Both the position numbers and the translations under genes were made by a program. From assembly GCF_020531985.1 (NCBI RefSeq), contig NZ_JAJAVQ010000001.1, forward strand, positions 992,001 through 1,056,000: a stretch of DNA of 64,000 nucleotides, given 5' to 3'. A model generated the notes under the pieces. The model searched no databases and was not told where the DNA came from. It saw only the letters and a list, made by a program, of their open reading frames with translations. Position 1 is the first letter of the stretch, and the number at the start of each line of letters is the position of its first letter. Source of the stretch: Rheinheimera aquimaris (GTDB lineage Bacteria; Pseudomonadota; Gammaproteobacteria; Enterobacterales; Alteromonadaceae). Of the stretch, positions 33,980 through 42,700 are shown in pieces.

Positions 33980-36937
33980 TTAACTGTTAATTACATAGTT
34001 CAGGCGGCTAAGCTCTTGCTCAGCCAGTGGCATACTGAAGTAATACCCCTGAACCTGGTAGCAAGCATTTTTTCTTAAAAATTCAACCTGTTCGGCAGTT
34101 TCTACCCCTTCAGCCACCACACGCAGATTCATCTTCTGTGCCATAGCAATAATCGCAGCAACAATATCCATGTCGTTACGATCATCCGGGATATCTTTGA
34201 CGAACGAGCGATCTATTTTCAGCTCGTCTACCGGAAAACGCTTTAAATAACTAAGCGAAGAATAGCCTGTACCAAAGTCGTCGATAGATAAAGACACACC
34301 CAGACGTTTTAACTGATTTAACTGGTTAATAGCCGCATCGGTGTCGCCCATCAGCATACTTTCGGTAATTTCGAAAATAACACTGGCAGGATCGGCGCCG
34401 GTTCGTTGCAGAATCCGGGCAACAATTTCCGGCAAGTTATCATCGTTAAACTGGCGTACCGACAAATTAATCGATAACGAGACGTTATAGCCCCGGCTGT
34501 GCTGACGCGATAAAAAGCGGCAGGCTTCCCAGATGATCCACTCGCCAATCTGTACGATTAAACCCGTGCTTTCTGCCACAGAAATAAAGCGCAACGGCGG
34601 CACCAGCGTATTGTCCGGCCGTAACCAACGCAGCAGGGTTTCGTAGCCGATGATGGTATTATCGCGAATATCAATTTTTGGTTGATAATAAAGTAAAAAC
34701 TGATGCTCACGGATAGCCTCACGCAGTTGATTTTCAATCAGCAGACGCTCATTTGCCGCTTCATTCAGATCCGGGCTAAAGAAGTGGAAGGTATTTTTAC
34801 CCCGGGCTTTGGCTTCATACATCGCCAAATCAGCATGCTTTAACAGTAGTTCTTCTTCTGATGCATCTTCAGGCGCTACTGTAATACCGATACTGGCGCT
34901 TATTGATACTTCCTGATTACCCAGCTTCACCGGTGCCGCAAAAGCCTGTTGCAAGTTGGCAGCAATAGCCGATGCCTGTGAACGATCTTTAATGCCGCTA
35001 AGAATAACGGCAAACTCATCGCCGCCCAGACGCGCTATCGTATCTTCCTCCCGCAACCGGCTGATAAGACGCTTGGATATCTCTTTTAGCAGCTCATCGC
35101 CGGCGTCGTGCCCCAGTGTATCGTTGATCCGTTTAAATTCATCCAGATCGAAATACAACAATGCAAAGTTGTAATAGCCGCGATGCGACATCGCAATGGC
35201 TTTGCGCAGCTGGTCACGGAAATAGCTGCGATTGGCCAAACCGGTCAGCACATCGTAGTACGCCAGTTGCTCCATCTTTTTCTGGCTTTGCTTAATAAAG
35301 GAAATATCCTGCATCGCACAAACGTAATTGGTTATGCCGCCTTTATCATCACGGATCGGCGCAATCGCCAGCGATACCCACAACTGACGTTGCTGATGCT
35401 GCAACAGCATATCTCCGCGCCAGTGGTGCCGTTCAGCCAGTGTTTGTACAATCTCTTCGCCGACATGATGCATCTCTTCAGCAAACAAGCTGTTTAGCGG
35501 CTGGCGCAGATGATCATCCGTGCCACCTAGCATTTCCATTAAAAACGGATTGATATATTCAATGTTCAGAAACTGATCGGTCAGCACAATGCCGGAACTG
35601 GAAAAAGATACCGCTTTACTGAGCTTACGGGCTGAACGCTCTGCGGCTTCTTTTTCTTCAATCCGTTCATTCAGACCGCTGACTAACTCAGATATTTCCT
35701 CTGACATACGACCAAAAGCCTGATTCAAAAGGCCTATTTCATCATGCTTATTGTCCAGCATCGCATGTTGTAAATCGCCGCGTGACAGGCGGTTTATTGC
35801 CGCTGAAAGCCGGTTTAACCGCTTCAGTACAAAGTGATATATCACCAGTTGCAACATCAACGCGACCAGTAACGCCACCAACAAAAACGTCAGCAATAAC
35901 TTGCTGCGAAACTCATCCAGTGCCGTCAGCACCCTGGATTTCTCTGCATAAACAGCGACGTGCCAGTTAAGTCGGCTGACCGGTGCTGACGAAATAAGAT
36001 AGTCAGGAAGAACGTCTATGACCGTTTTTCCGGCACCATTGTGCGAAGCGACAGCAACGGCATAGTGTTGCAGAGCCTGATTACCGGGTTTGATACCGGC
36101 ATACAGCGTATTCATTGCCGGAGTATCGGTTGGTTTTTGTTGCTGTGCGCCAAATACCATGCCTTGATCATCAAATAGAAACGCACTGCCCTGCAGCACA
36201 TTATCTGCCATTGGCAGCTTTTCCAGAATGTCATCAAGAATATAATCCGAGCCTGTTACACCAATAAATTCATCATTGATATACACAGGAATAATCAGAC
36301 TGGTCATCCATTTTTGCCAGATATCATCATAATATACCGGCGTCCAGCGCGGTTGCCGGGCCGGATTTTGTTCCGGTGTCGCTATCTGATAAAACAAATC
36401 TTTGTGAAAATCATGCGATACCTCTACCTGCATTGCCCAATCTGATGGCGAAATGCGGATAAACTGCTCTTTGGCAATAAAATAAAAATTAAAAAAGTCG
36501 TGCAACATCAGTGGCGATAACTGCTGCCAAATCAGAGCGGTACGTTCAAACATCGCGGCTGTTCGTGCTGTGTAAGCATCCACTGCAACGAAGGCACCGG
36601 AAAAATCATCCTGCACACGGATACTGCCATCTGCCAGCGCAGTCAGACTTTTACTACTATTCAGACGTTGTAAGCCAAGCGAGCGCGCCACAACCTGATT
36701 AGCTGATATCGCCTTTTGCTCTTTTTGCAAAACATCGTGGTCCAGCTGCCGGGCGTAGCGCGCAGCCTGCTGCTTAATGACCTGTTGCTGCTGTTCCAGC
36801 GTAATGCTTTCCTGCAGGCTCAAGACAACATAACCGACGGTAAAGCCGGCAATGACAATAGCCAGAAAAACCACCAGTGCGAACTTGCGCCCCAGCGAAT
36901 CCATGCCTTGTGGTTTAACTAAATTAACGTCCTTCAC
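33980..36937 (-). CDS. dCache-HAMP-PAS-GGDEF-EAL dual c-di-GMP protein
   Basis: 985-residue inner-membrane sensor for c-di-GMP. TM1 at about 18-40, a periplasmic Cache-like domain to about 345, TM2 near 347-370, HAMP to about 430, PAS about 440-550, GGDEF near 645 (ARLGGDEFAVIL intact) and EAL. The EAL signature reads ETL (GYETLLRW), a common variant; NLSVRQF, EITES, DDFGTGYSS and LKIDRSFV of the active site are present. Either enzymatic activity is thus possible. Start is a GTG at 36937; an ATG at 36904 is an alternative. It precedes the amidohydrolase pair by 21 bases, so they may share a transcript. Confidence 0.92.
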   Translation of the reverse strand: MKDVNLVKPQGMDSLGRKFALVVFLAIVIAGFTVGYVVLSLQESITLEQQQQVIKQQAARYARQLDHDVLQKEQKAISANQVVARSLGLQRLNSSKSLTALADGSIRVQDDFSGAFVAVDAYTARTAAMFERTALIWQQLSPLMLHDFFNFYFIAKEQFIRISPSDWAMQVEVSHDFHKDLFYQIATPEQNPARQPRWTPVYYDDIWQKWMTSLIIPVYINDEFIGVTGSDYILDDILEKLPMADNVLQGSAFLFDDQGMVFGAQQQKPTDTPAMNTLYAGIKPGNQALQHYAVAVASHNGAGKTVIDVLPDYLISSAPVSRLNWHVAVYAEKSRVLTALDEFRSKLLLTFLLVALLVALMLQLVIYHFVLKRLNRLSAAINRLSRGDLQHAMLDNKHDEIGLLNQAFGRMSEEISELVSGLNERIEEKEAAERSARKLSKAVSFSSSGIVLTDQFLNIEYINPFLMEMLGGTDDHLRQPLNSLFAEEMHHVGEEIVQTLAERHHWRGDMLLQHQQRQLWVSLAIAPIRDDKGGITNYVCAMQDISFIKQSQKKMEQLAYYDVLTGLANRSYFRDQLRKAIAMSHRGYYNFALLYFDLDEFKRINDTLGHDAGDELLKEISKRLISRLREEDTIARLGGDEFAVILSGIKDRSQASAIAANLQQAFAAPVKLGNQEVSISASIGITVAPEDASEEELLLKHADLAMYEAKARGKNTFHFFSPDLNEAANERLLIENQLREAIREHQFLLYYQPKIDIRDNTIIGYETLLRWLRPDNTLVPPLRFISVAESTGLIVQIGEWIIWEACRFLSRQHSRGYNVSLSINLSVRQFNDDNLPEIVARILQRTGADPASVIFEITESMLMGDTDAAINQLNQLKRLGVSLSIDDFGTGYSSLSYLKRFPVDELKIDRSFVKDIPDDRNDMDIVAAIIAMAQKMNLRVVAEGVETAEQVEFLRKNACYQVQGYYFSMPLAEQELSRLNYVINS

Positions 36938-36970
36938 TCACTCTGCCTGATTACTAAAACTATATGATTA

Positions 36971-36998
36971 TTGGCAAGATATCGCTTTCTGTTAAGAT
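36971..36998 (+). promoter_or_regulatory. Sigma70-type promoter of the cytochrome c' gene
   Basis: TTGGCA (36971-36976), a 16-base spacer, and TAAGAT (36993-36998) form a reasonable promoter about 50 bases before the cytochrome c' ATG at 37047. Confidence 0.5.
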
Positions 36999-37046
36999 AC
37001 GACCTCATCATTATTGCATGTAAATTCATCAAAAGAGAACGATACA

Positions 37047-37496
37047 ATGAAAAAACCCCTGCTCGCCGCTTTATTACTGTCACTGACATCTGCAGCTTAT
37101 GCCGGCAGCGCCTTTACTGATGCCAAAGACAGCATTACCTACCGTCAAGCTGCTTTTCAGATGATCCGTCATAACATGGCTGATATCTCAGATATGTTAA
37201 AAGGGGATGTAAGCTACGATGCAGCGCGTGCCAGCAAACGCGCCGCCGCACTGGCCACCTTAACGACCCTGCCGTGGGAAGCGTTTAGTGTACCTGGCGC
37301 AGAACAGGGTGGCGGTGACGCTAAAGCGGCAATATGGCAAAATCTGCAGGATTTTAATAGCCGTGGTGAAAAGCTGGCAGCAGACGCCAAAGCATTACAA
37401 CTGGCGGCAGACAGCGGCGATCAGGCCGCTTTACGCAAGGCCTTTGGTACCTTCGCCCGTAACTGCAAAGCCTGTCACGACGATTATAAAAACTAA
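37047..37496 (+). CDS. cycP: Cytochrome c' (class II cytochrome c)
   Basis: 149 residues with a Sec signal (about 1-19, ending AYAG). The heme motif CKACH is near the C-terminus, which marks class II, four-helix-bundle cytochromes c'. These periplasmic pentacoordinate hemes bind NO and CO and protect against nitrosative stress in denitrifiers. The start ATG at 37047 gives the signal peptide; an in-frame ATG at 37014 adds a polar leader and is less likely. The convergent cytochrome b561 gene suggests a two-part electron/NO-handling pair. Confidence 0.88.
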   Translation: MKKPLLAALLLSLTSAAYAGSAFTDAKDSITYRQAAFQMIRHNMADISDMLKGDVSYDAARASKRAAALATLTTLPWEAFSVPGAEQGGGDAKAAIWQNLQDFNSRGEKLAADAKALQLAADSGDQAALRKAFGTFARNCKACHDDYKN

Positions 37497-37521
37497 GCTT
37501 GTAAGCCCCCGGTGCTGCTGC

Positions 37522-38172
37522 TCACAGCAGCGCCAACAATGCCCCGCCCTGCCACCACAGTAATACAGCCAGTACAGCGGCAAACACAATAAAAAATACA
37601 GTACTGTTGCGAAGCTTAGGTTTTTGTTCAGTTGTAATAGCGTCTTTGCCGGTTAGCATCACTGCCAGTACATTGTGCAGCCGCACGCTGTGCCACAGCG
37701 CCGCGACAATGTGTACCCCAATGGCCGCCAGCAGAATATTAATATTAATGCTGTGAATATCAGACGCTATCTCCACCCAGCTGCCGGGTAAAATGCTGAC
37801 CAGGGGCCCGTCACTAAGATAGCTGTTATCAAAAGTAGCCAGCCCACTGACTAACTGAATGCTAACAAGTAGCAGCAGCAACACTATCATATAAAACGAC
37901 GCCGGATTGTGTCCGGCCACGGCAACCGGGTGGCGTAAATAATGTATGGCTGCAACCGGTGTTGCAGCAAAACGGCTAAAGCGGGCGCTCTCACTGCCAA
38001 TAACACCCCATATCAAGCGGGCAATAACCAGCGCAGCTAAGGTATAGGCCAGCAGCTGATGCTGGGCCATCAGGCCTTCTTCACCGGTATACCAAAGTGC
38101 TGCAATCAGCAACACCTGACTCCAGTGGAAAAAACGTACAGCGACGTCCCATACTTTTACTTTCTGTGACAT
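37522..38172 (-). CDS. Cytochrome b561 family protein
   Basis: 216 residues, four or five hydrophobic helices, of the bacterial cytochrome b561/CybB-like family, which carries two hemes b and shuttles electrons from quinol. Conserved histidines sit at RFFHWSQ near 15, HYLRHP near 76, DIHSINI near 139 and GVHIVAALWHSV near 153. It is common beside periplasmic cytochrome c genes in Alteromonadales, often as their electron donor. It converges with cytochrome c' across 25 bases, and its start is 56 bases from the divergent acylase gene. Confidence 0.9.
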   Translation of the reverse strand: MSQKVKVWDVAVRFFHWSQVLLIAALWYTGEEGLMAQHQLLAYTLAALVIARLIWGVIGSESARFSRFAATPVAAIHYLRHPVAVAGHNPASFYMIVLLLLLVSIQLVSGLATFDNSYLSDGPLVSILPGSWVEIASDIHSININILLAAIGVHIVAALWHSVRLHNVLAVMLTGKDAITTEQKPKLRNSTVFFIVFAAVLAVLLWWQGGALLALL

Positions 38173-38227
38173 TGTGTCTGGTCTCCGTTATGCTAAGTTT
38201 TTGATTTTATACCAGAGAAGAGCAAAG

Positions 38228-40573
38228 ATGAATTGGTGGAAATGGCTGCTTAGCGTCTTAGTATTGCTGCTGACCTTATCGGCTGCGGCAATTTATTCCC
38301 TGCTGTACCTCAGTTTGCCGGATTATAACGGCACGCTTAGCAGCAGTATAAATAATACTGCCCGGCTGGAGCGCGATGCGCTTGGCTACCTGAGCGTACA
38401 TGCAGCCAACCGCAATGATGCAGCGTTTGCGCTGGGGTTTGCTCATGCCCAGGAACGCTTTTTTCAGATGGATATTTTAAGGCGCAATGCCGCAGGCGAA
38501 TTAGCTGAATTATTTGGTGAGCGGGCGTTAAATGCGGATAAAAACTTGCGTAAACATCGCTTTCGCCAACGCGCCCGACAGGCATTAGCCGCGCTGCCTG
38601 AACCTGAGCATCGTTTGCTGTCAGACTACAGCCGAGGTGTTAATGAAGGTCTGAGTGCACTGTCGCTGAAACCTTTTGAATACCTGCTGCTGGGCCAAAG
38701 ACCAGCTAGTTGGCAAGACGAAGATTCCTTTTTAGTCATTTACTCGATGTATCTGGATTTACAAAGTAGGCTGGGCCGCGACGACTATGCGATGACGGTA
38801 CTCAAGCAAGCGCTGCCGGGCGACTGGTATCAGTTTTTACAACAGCATTCCGATGTCTGGCAGGCTGCCCTCGATGGTAGCCGGATTGAGCCGGTTAATC
38901 TGCCAGAATCTGACTACCCGTCACTACTACGTCAGCCAGATATGGCCTGTAATAACTGCCTGTTGATGGACAGCGCTGATATCGGCAGTAATAACTTCGC
39001 CGTTGCCGGCAGTTTAACGTCGCATGGCAGCGCTATTCTGGCTGACGATATGCATTTGGGGATCCGTGTACCGGGCACCTGGTACAAAGCCCAACTCAAC
39101 TGGCGCGAAAATGGCAACATGCACACCGTAACCGGCCTGACATTGCCCGGCGCACCTGCCGTTGTTGCCGGTTCAAATGGTGCCTTGGCCTGGGGCTTTA
39201 CCAACAGCACTGCCGACTGGCATGACCTTGTCGCGCTGACATTATCCGAAGATGGTAAACGCTACCTTACTCCTGATGGTTACAAGCCACTGATAAATCT
39301 GTATGAGACCATTAAAATTGCCGGCCAGGCCGATCAAACCATTGAATTGACAGAAACCCAGTGGGGCCCGGTAGTGCAGTTTGGTGATAGTCCGCTTTAT
39401 GCGCTGCGCTGGGTTGCGTATGACGATATTGCGGTGAATTTTCGTTTAATGCAGTTGGAACAAACACAGACTGTAGATCAAGCGTTGCAACTGGCGCCGA
39501 AAGTGGGTGTACCTGCGCAAAACTTGCTGGTTGCTGATAGCCGCGGTGATATTGGCTGGAGCATTATAGGCCCTATCCCAAAGCGGCAGTTGAATGACTT
39601 TGATACCGCGCAGGACTGGAGCGATGGCAGCCAGGGCTGGCTTGGCTATTACAGCCCGGAGCAACAACCGCAGCTTAGCGGCAGTGAGCGCTTATGGACA
39701 GCCAACGCCAGAATGATTGGCGGTGAGGCCTATCAGCTGATTGGTAACGGCGGTTACGATTTAGGCGCCCGGGGCTGGCAGATCCATCAGGGCCTGAATG
39801 CACTGCAACACGCTGATGAGCAGGCGTTGCATCAAATCCAGCTGGATAATCGCGCGTTGATGCTGCAGCGCTGGCGTGACCTGTTACTGGAAGTGCTGGA
39901 CAGTGAAACCGTAGAGCAGCATCAGTTGCAGTCTTACCGCCAGTATATTGTCAGCAGTTCGCAGCGCGCTGCGGTCGATGATGTTGGCTACAGTCTGGTA
40001 AGAGCCTTTCGCCTGCAATTACTGCAACTACAGTTTGCTCCGCTATCGGCTTATCTGGAACAGCATGGCGCACGCAGTCAGGATTTAAAATACCCGTTGG
40101 AAGCACCGATGTGGCAGCTGCTGCAACATCGGCGCCCGGACACCTTGCCGCCGGGCTTTAGCGATTGGCCAGCCTTGTTGCTTGCAGCAGTACTGCAAAG
40201 CAAAACAGAGTTGGAACAACAATACGGCAGCTTAGCGCAAAGTCACTGGGGCGCCCTGAACGAAGCCAGAATTCAGCATCCGCTGGCATCGGCCATTCCG
40301 CTATTAGGTGATTGGCTGAACATGCCGGCAACACCGATGAACGGCGACCGCCATATGCCCCGTGTACAGTTGCCCGGTTTTGGTCAGTCAGAGCGCATGG
40401 TCGTCGCACCAGGACAGGAACAACTGGGTATACTGACCATACCGGCAGGCCAGTCCGGCCACCCGCTGTCGCCGTTTTACCGGGCCGATCATCAGTACTG
40501 GTTAAATGAGGTTGCGTTGCCCTTTTTACCGGGTGAGAAAAAATATCAGCTGTTGCTAACCCCACAGGGTTGA
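38228..40573 (+). CDS. Penicillin acylase family (Ntn hydrolase) protein
   Basis: 781-residue secreted or periplasmic Ntn-hydrolase. The ATG at 38228 begins a single hydrophobic anchor/signal (7-26); the extension to 38174 is disfavoured. The conserved pre-cleavage end and the mature nucleophile are visible as GSNNFAVAG (Ser after GSN) near 251-259, and the A-chain AHAQERFFQMD near 80 is typical of the family. Members cleave acyl-homoserine lactones, penicillin or other amides; the substrate is unknown. The next gene is pheA with its leader, so this ends a transcription unit. Confidence 0.9.
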   Translation: MNWWKWLLSVLVLLLTLSAAAIYSLLYLSLPDYNGTLSSSINNTARLERDALGYLSVHAANRNDAAFALGFAHAQERFFQMDILRRNAAGELAELFGERALNADKNLRKHRFRQRARQALAALPEPEHRLLSDYSRGVNEGLSALSLKPFEYLLLGQRPASWQDEDSFLVIYSMYLDLQSRLGRDDYAMTVLKQALPGDWYQFLQQHSDVWQAALDGSRIEPVNLPESDYPSLLRQPDMACNNCLLMDSADIGSNNFAVAGSLTSHGSAILADDMHLGIRVPGTWYKAQLNWRENGNMHTVTGLTLPGAPAVVAGSNGALAWGFTNSTADWHDLVALTLSEDGKRYLTPDGYKPLINLYETIKIAGQADQTIELTETQWGPVVQFGDSPLYALRWVAYDDIAVNFRLMQLEQTQTVDQALQLAPKVGVPAQNLLVADSRGDIGWSIIGPIPKRQLNDFDTAQDWSDGSQGWLGYYSPEQQPQLSGSERLWTANARMIGGEAYQLIGNGGYDLGARGWQIHQGLNALQHADEQALHQIQLDNRALMLQRWRDLLLEVLDSETVEQHQLQSYRQYIVSSSQRAAVDDVGYSLVRAFRLQLLQLQFAPLSAYLEQHGARSQDLKYPLEAPMWQLLQHRRPDTLPPGFSDWPALLLAAVLQSKTELEQQYGSLAQSHWGALNEARIQHPLASAIPLLGDWLNMPATPMNGDRHMPRVQLPGFGQSERMVVAPGQEQLGILTIPAGQSGHPLSPFYRADHQYWLNEVALPFLPGEKKYQLLLTPQG

Positions 40574-40606
40574 CTTTAGCCATCCAGACGGACTATGTTA
40601 GCAGCC

Positions 40607-40669
40607 ATGAAAACTGTATTTAGCGCACTCAGCTTTTTTAGCTTTACCACCTTATATGGGAGGCGGTAA
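40607..40669 (+). CDS. pheL: pheA leader peptide (pheL-like), 20 aa
   Basis: A short frame just before an attenuator: four Phe at positions 5, 10, 11 and 13 and one Tyr at 17 in 20 residues. Phe codons clustered in a leader upstream of pheA are the classical design for attenuation by phenylalanyl-tRNA; E. coli PheL is similar in idea but differs in sequence. An in-frame ATG four codons earlier (40595) is also possible. Stop at 40669 is followed by a GC-rich hairpin (CTGCGCGCGCAG, 40671-40682). Confidence 0.72.
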   Translation: MKTVFSALSFFSFTTLYGRR

Positions 40670-40721
40670 GCTGCGCGCGCAGTAAAACCAGAAAACCTCC
40701 CCTTGTGGGAGGTTTTTTTTT
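40658..40721 (+). terminator. Attenuator terminator before pheA
   Basis: Stem AAAACCTCCC (40692-40701) with GGGAGGTTTT (40707-40716) and a T-tract to 40721. The leader contains GGGAGG (40658-40663), complementary to CCTCCC, so an alternative antiterminator pairing is available. The layout matches a transcription attenuator; the exact alternative structures are inferred. Confidence 0.7.
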
Positions 40722-40753
40722 ACCTGTTTAGCACACAACCTGAGATATAAAAC

Positions 40754-41908
40754 ATGGAACTGGATGAAATACGTCACGCCATCAGCGATACCGATCAGCA
40801 ACTGCTGGGGCTATTAGCCAAAAGGCGCCAGCTGGCGTTGGCCGTAGCTGATGCCAAGCTGGCACAGAACAAACCGATACGCGATCAAAAACGTGAGCAG
40901 GAACTGCTGGTGTCTCTGATAAGCCAGGGCAAACCGTTAGGATTAGACGCCCAGTACGTTACCCGGCTGTATCATGTGATCATTGAAGACTCGGTACTAC
41001 AGCAACAGGCAAAAATTCAGGGCCAGCTTAACGGTACCGACAGCCCGGCGGTACGGGTAGCCTTTTTGGGTGGTCAGGGATCTTACAGTTACTGGGCAAC
41101 CCAAAAATACTTCACCCGCCGCGCCGAGCGCATTATTGAACAGGGCTGTGACAGCTTTAATGAAATTGTGCAGGCAGTAGAAACCGGCCACGCCGACTAC
41201 GCTGTGTTACCAATAGAAAACACCTCGTCAGGCAGTATCAACGAAGTTTATGATTTACTGCAGCATACCCGTTTATCTATCGTCGGCGAACTGACCCACC
41301 CTATCGCGCATTGTTTACTGGGTTTGCCAGGCACCGATTTAAGCAAAATCCGCCAGGTGTGTGCTCATCCGCAGGTTATTGCGCAGTGCAGCCAGTACCT
41401 GCAAGGCTTGTCACAAGTGAAAATTGAATACTGTGACAGCTCATCTGATGCTTTCACCCGTATTAAACAGCAACAAGACCCGACTGTCGTTGCCATAGGT
41501 GGCGAAGAAGGCGGCCAGTTGTATGGTTTGCAAGTACTTACCCGCGATTTAGCTAACCAGAAAGATAACGTCAGCCGTTTTATTGTCGTGGCACGTAAAC
41601 CTGTTACCGTGGCCAAAGCCATACCGGCAAAAACCACCTTTATTATGTATACCGGCCAGCAGCCAGGTGCACTGGTAGATGCATTGTTGGTACTTAAACA
41701 GCACGGTATCAGCATGGCAAAACTGGAATCACGGCCGATAAACGGCAACCCGTGGGAAGAAATGTTTTACGTTGACGTATTCGCTAACCTGAGCGATTAC
41801 GCCATGACCCGCGCACTGGAAGAGCTGAATAAAATTACCAAGTTTATTAAGGTATTAGGCTGTTATCCCAGTGAGGATATAGAACCAACCCAGGTTACTG
41901 CCGGCTGA
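40754..41908 (+). CDS. pheA: Chorismate mutase/prephenate dehydratase (P-protein)
   Basis: Bifunctional enzyme: chorismate to prephenate, then prephenate to phenylpyruvate, the Phe branch. 384 residues. N-terminal chorismate mutase (about 1-90, LLAKRRQLALAVADAK, QDREQELL-like heart), prephenate dehydratase (about 105-285, VAFLGGQGSYSYWA, IENTSSGSINEVYDLL), and a C-terminal ACT regulatory domain (about 295-375; GALVDALLVLKQHGISM and ESRPINGNPWEEMFYVD). Feedback by Phe is expected from the ACT domain, and attenuation from the upstream leader. A strong hairpin follows. Confidence 0.97.
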   Translation: MELDEIRHAISDTDQQLLGLLAKRRQLALAVADAKLAQNKPIRDQKREQELLVSLISQGKPLGLDAQYVTRLYHVIIEDSVLQQQAKIQGQLNGTDSPAVRVAFLGGQGSYSYWATQKYFTRRAERIIEQGCDSFNEIVQAVETGHADYAVLPIENTSSGSINEVYDLLQHTRLSIVGELTHPIAHCLLGLPGTDLSKIRQVCAHPQVIAQCSQYLQGLSQVKIEYCDSSSDAFTRIKQQQDPTVVAIGGEEGGQLYGLQVLTRDLANQKDNVSRFIVVARKPVTVAKAIPAKTTFIMYTGQQPGALVDALLVLKQHGISMAKLESRPINGNPWEEMFYVDVFANLSDYAMTRALEELNKITKFIKVLGCYPSEDIEPTQVTAG

Positions 41909-41914
41909 TAAGCT

Positions 41915-41947
41915 GGTTAGACAGGGGCCTGAAGCCCCTGTCTAACC
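41915..41947 (+). terminator. Long hairpin after pheA
   Basis: 14-bp perfect stem GGTTAGACAGGGGC / GCCCCTGTCTAACC with loop CTGAA. No T-run follows, so it may be a Rho-assisted or processing stem; it still marks the end of pheA before ccdA. Confidence 0.6.
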
Positions 41948-42027
41948 AAATCTGCATCACAGTATGTACCTTGCGCCTTACCTTTTATGCGCATAAGCTA
42001 TGCACAAATCTGGTATGGAGTGTCGCA

Positions 42028-42273
42028 ATGAACCGTGCATACAACTCTCAGGCGCCCAAAAAGCCAACCAATGTAAGTATAAACAGCGACTTACTGGAAA
42101 AAGCTCGCGGCCTGAATATCAATCTGTCCGCCACGCTGGAGCTAGCGTTAGCGGAGCAACTACGCAGCGCTCAGCGTGCAAAATGGCTAAGCGATAATAA
42201 AGACGCTATTGCAGCTTACAACCAGTTTGTTGAAACGAACGGCACTTTTAGTGACAGTGTCAGTAAATTTTAA
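42028..42273 (+). CDS. ccdA: CcdA-family antitoxin
   Basis: 81 residues from the ATG at 42028 (GGAG seven bases upstream); an extension to 41971 is unlikely. The N-terminal ribbon-helix-helix half reads KKPTNVSINSDLLEKAR, used for DNA binding and autorepression, and the C-terminal toxin-binding tail reads AYNQFVETNGTFSDSVSKF, close to F-plasmid CcdA. The stop overlaps the ccdB start by one base (TAATG). It is a chromosomal module, not obviously on a plasmid or integron. Confidence 0.93.
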   Translation: MNRAYNSQAPKKPTNVSINSDLLEKARGLNINLSATLELALAEQLRSAQRAKWLSDNKDAIAAYNQFVETNGTFSDSVSKF

Positions 42274-42590
42274 TGGCGCAGTTTATCGCTTACGCTAATA
42301 GTAACCCGGTTACGCAAAAGCAATATCCGTATTTGCTGGATATTCAAAGTGACTTATTAAGCGAGCTGAAAACTACAGTGGTGATACCGCTGTCGCCCAC
42401 CAAACTGGTTGCCGCTATCAGCCTGAGCCGGCTTAACCCGGCCCTGACATTAAATGGCGAACAGCTTACTGCCATGACACAGGATCTGGCGGGAATTGAT
42501 CGCCGTCAGCTCGGCGCAGCAGCGGGCGATTTATCAGACTATCGCAGTGAAATTATCGCCGCACTGGATTTTGTTATCTCGGGTATTTAG
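42273..42590 (+). CDS. ccdB: CcdB-family toxin (gyrase poison homologue)
   Basis: 105 residues, aligned with F-plasmid CcdB along its length: DIQSDLL, VVIPLSPTKL, the TMTQDL-like region and a closing DFVISGI. In F CcdB the last residues are Trp99-Gly100-Ile101, needed to poison gyrase. Here the end is ISGI: Gly and Ile remain but the Trp position is Ser. So gyrase poisoning may be lost or altered, while folding and CcdA pairing may persist. The tail of a second ccdA lies just downstream (42603-42647). Confidence 0.9.
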   Translation: MAQFIAYANSNPVTQKQYPYLLDIQSDLLSELKTTVVIPLSPTKLVAAISLSRLNPALTLNGEQLTAMTQDLAGIDRRQLGAAAGDLSDYRSEIIAALDFVISGI

Positions 42591-42602
42591 CAGCAAAACC
42601 AT

Positions 42603-42647
42603 CTTACTTATAACCAGTTTGTTGAAACCTTTTTGAAGAAACGGTAA
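42603..42647 (+). pseudogene. Relic of a ccdA 3' end downstream of ccdB
   Basis: The 17 bases AACCAGTTTGTTGAAAC at 42612-42628 are identical to 42220-42236 inside ccdA, and the match extends a few bases left with one mismatch. In frame it reads YNQFVET, the ccdA tail motif, followed by a stop at 42645-42647. It looks like the remains of a duplicated or replaced ccdA, 392 bases after the intact copy. Confidence 0.6.
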
Positions 42648-42700
42648 AGATTGTAGCTTACAGTGAAGCTGCTGGGCGCAATAATGCTTCCTGAGGTTAA

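Noticed and set aside
41915-41947. attC-like palindrome (GTTAGAC ... GTCTAAC) beside ccdAB, suggesting an integron cassette
   Set aside because: The core order is reversed compared with attC (GTTRRRY comes before RYYYAAC on both strands). The stem is a perfect hairpin and no integrase or second attC is seen.
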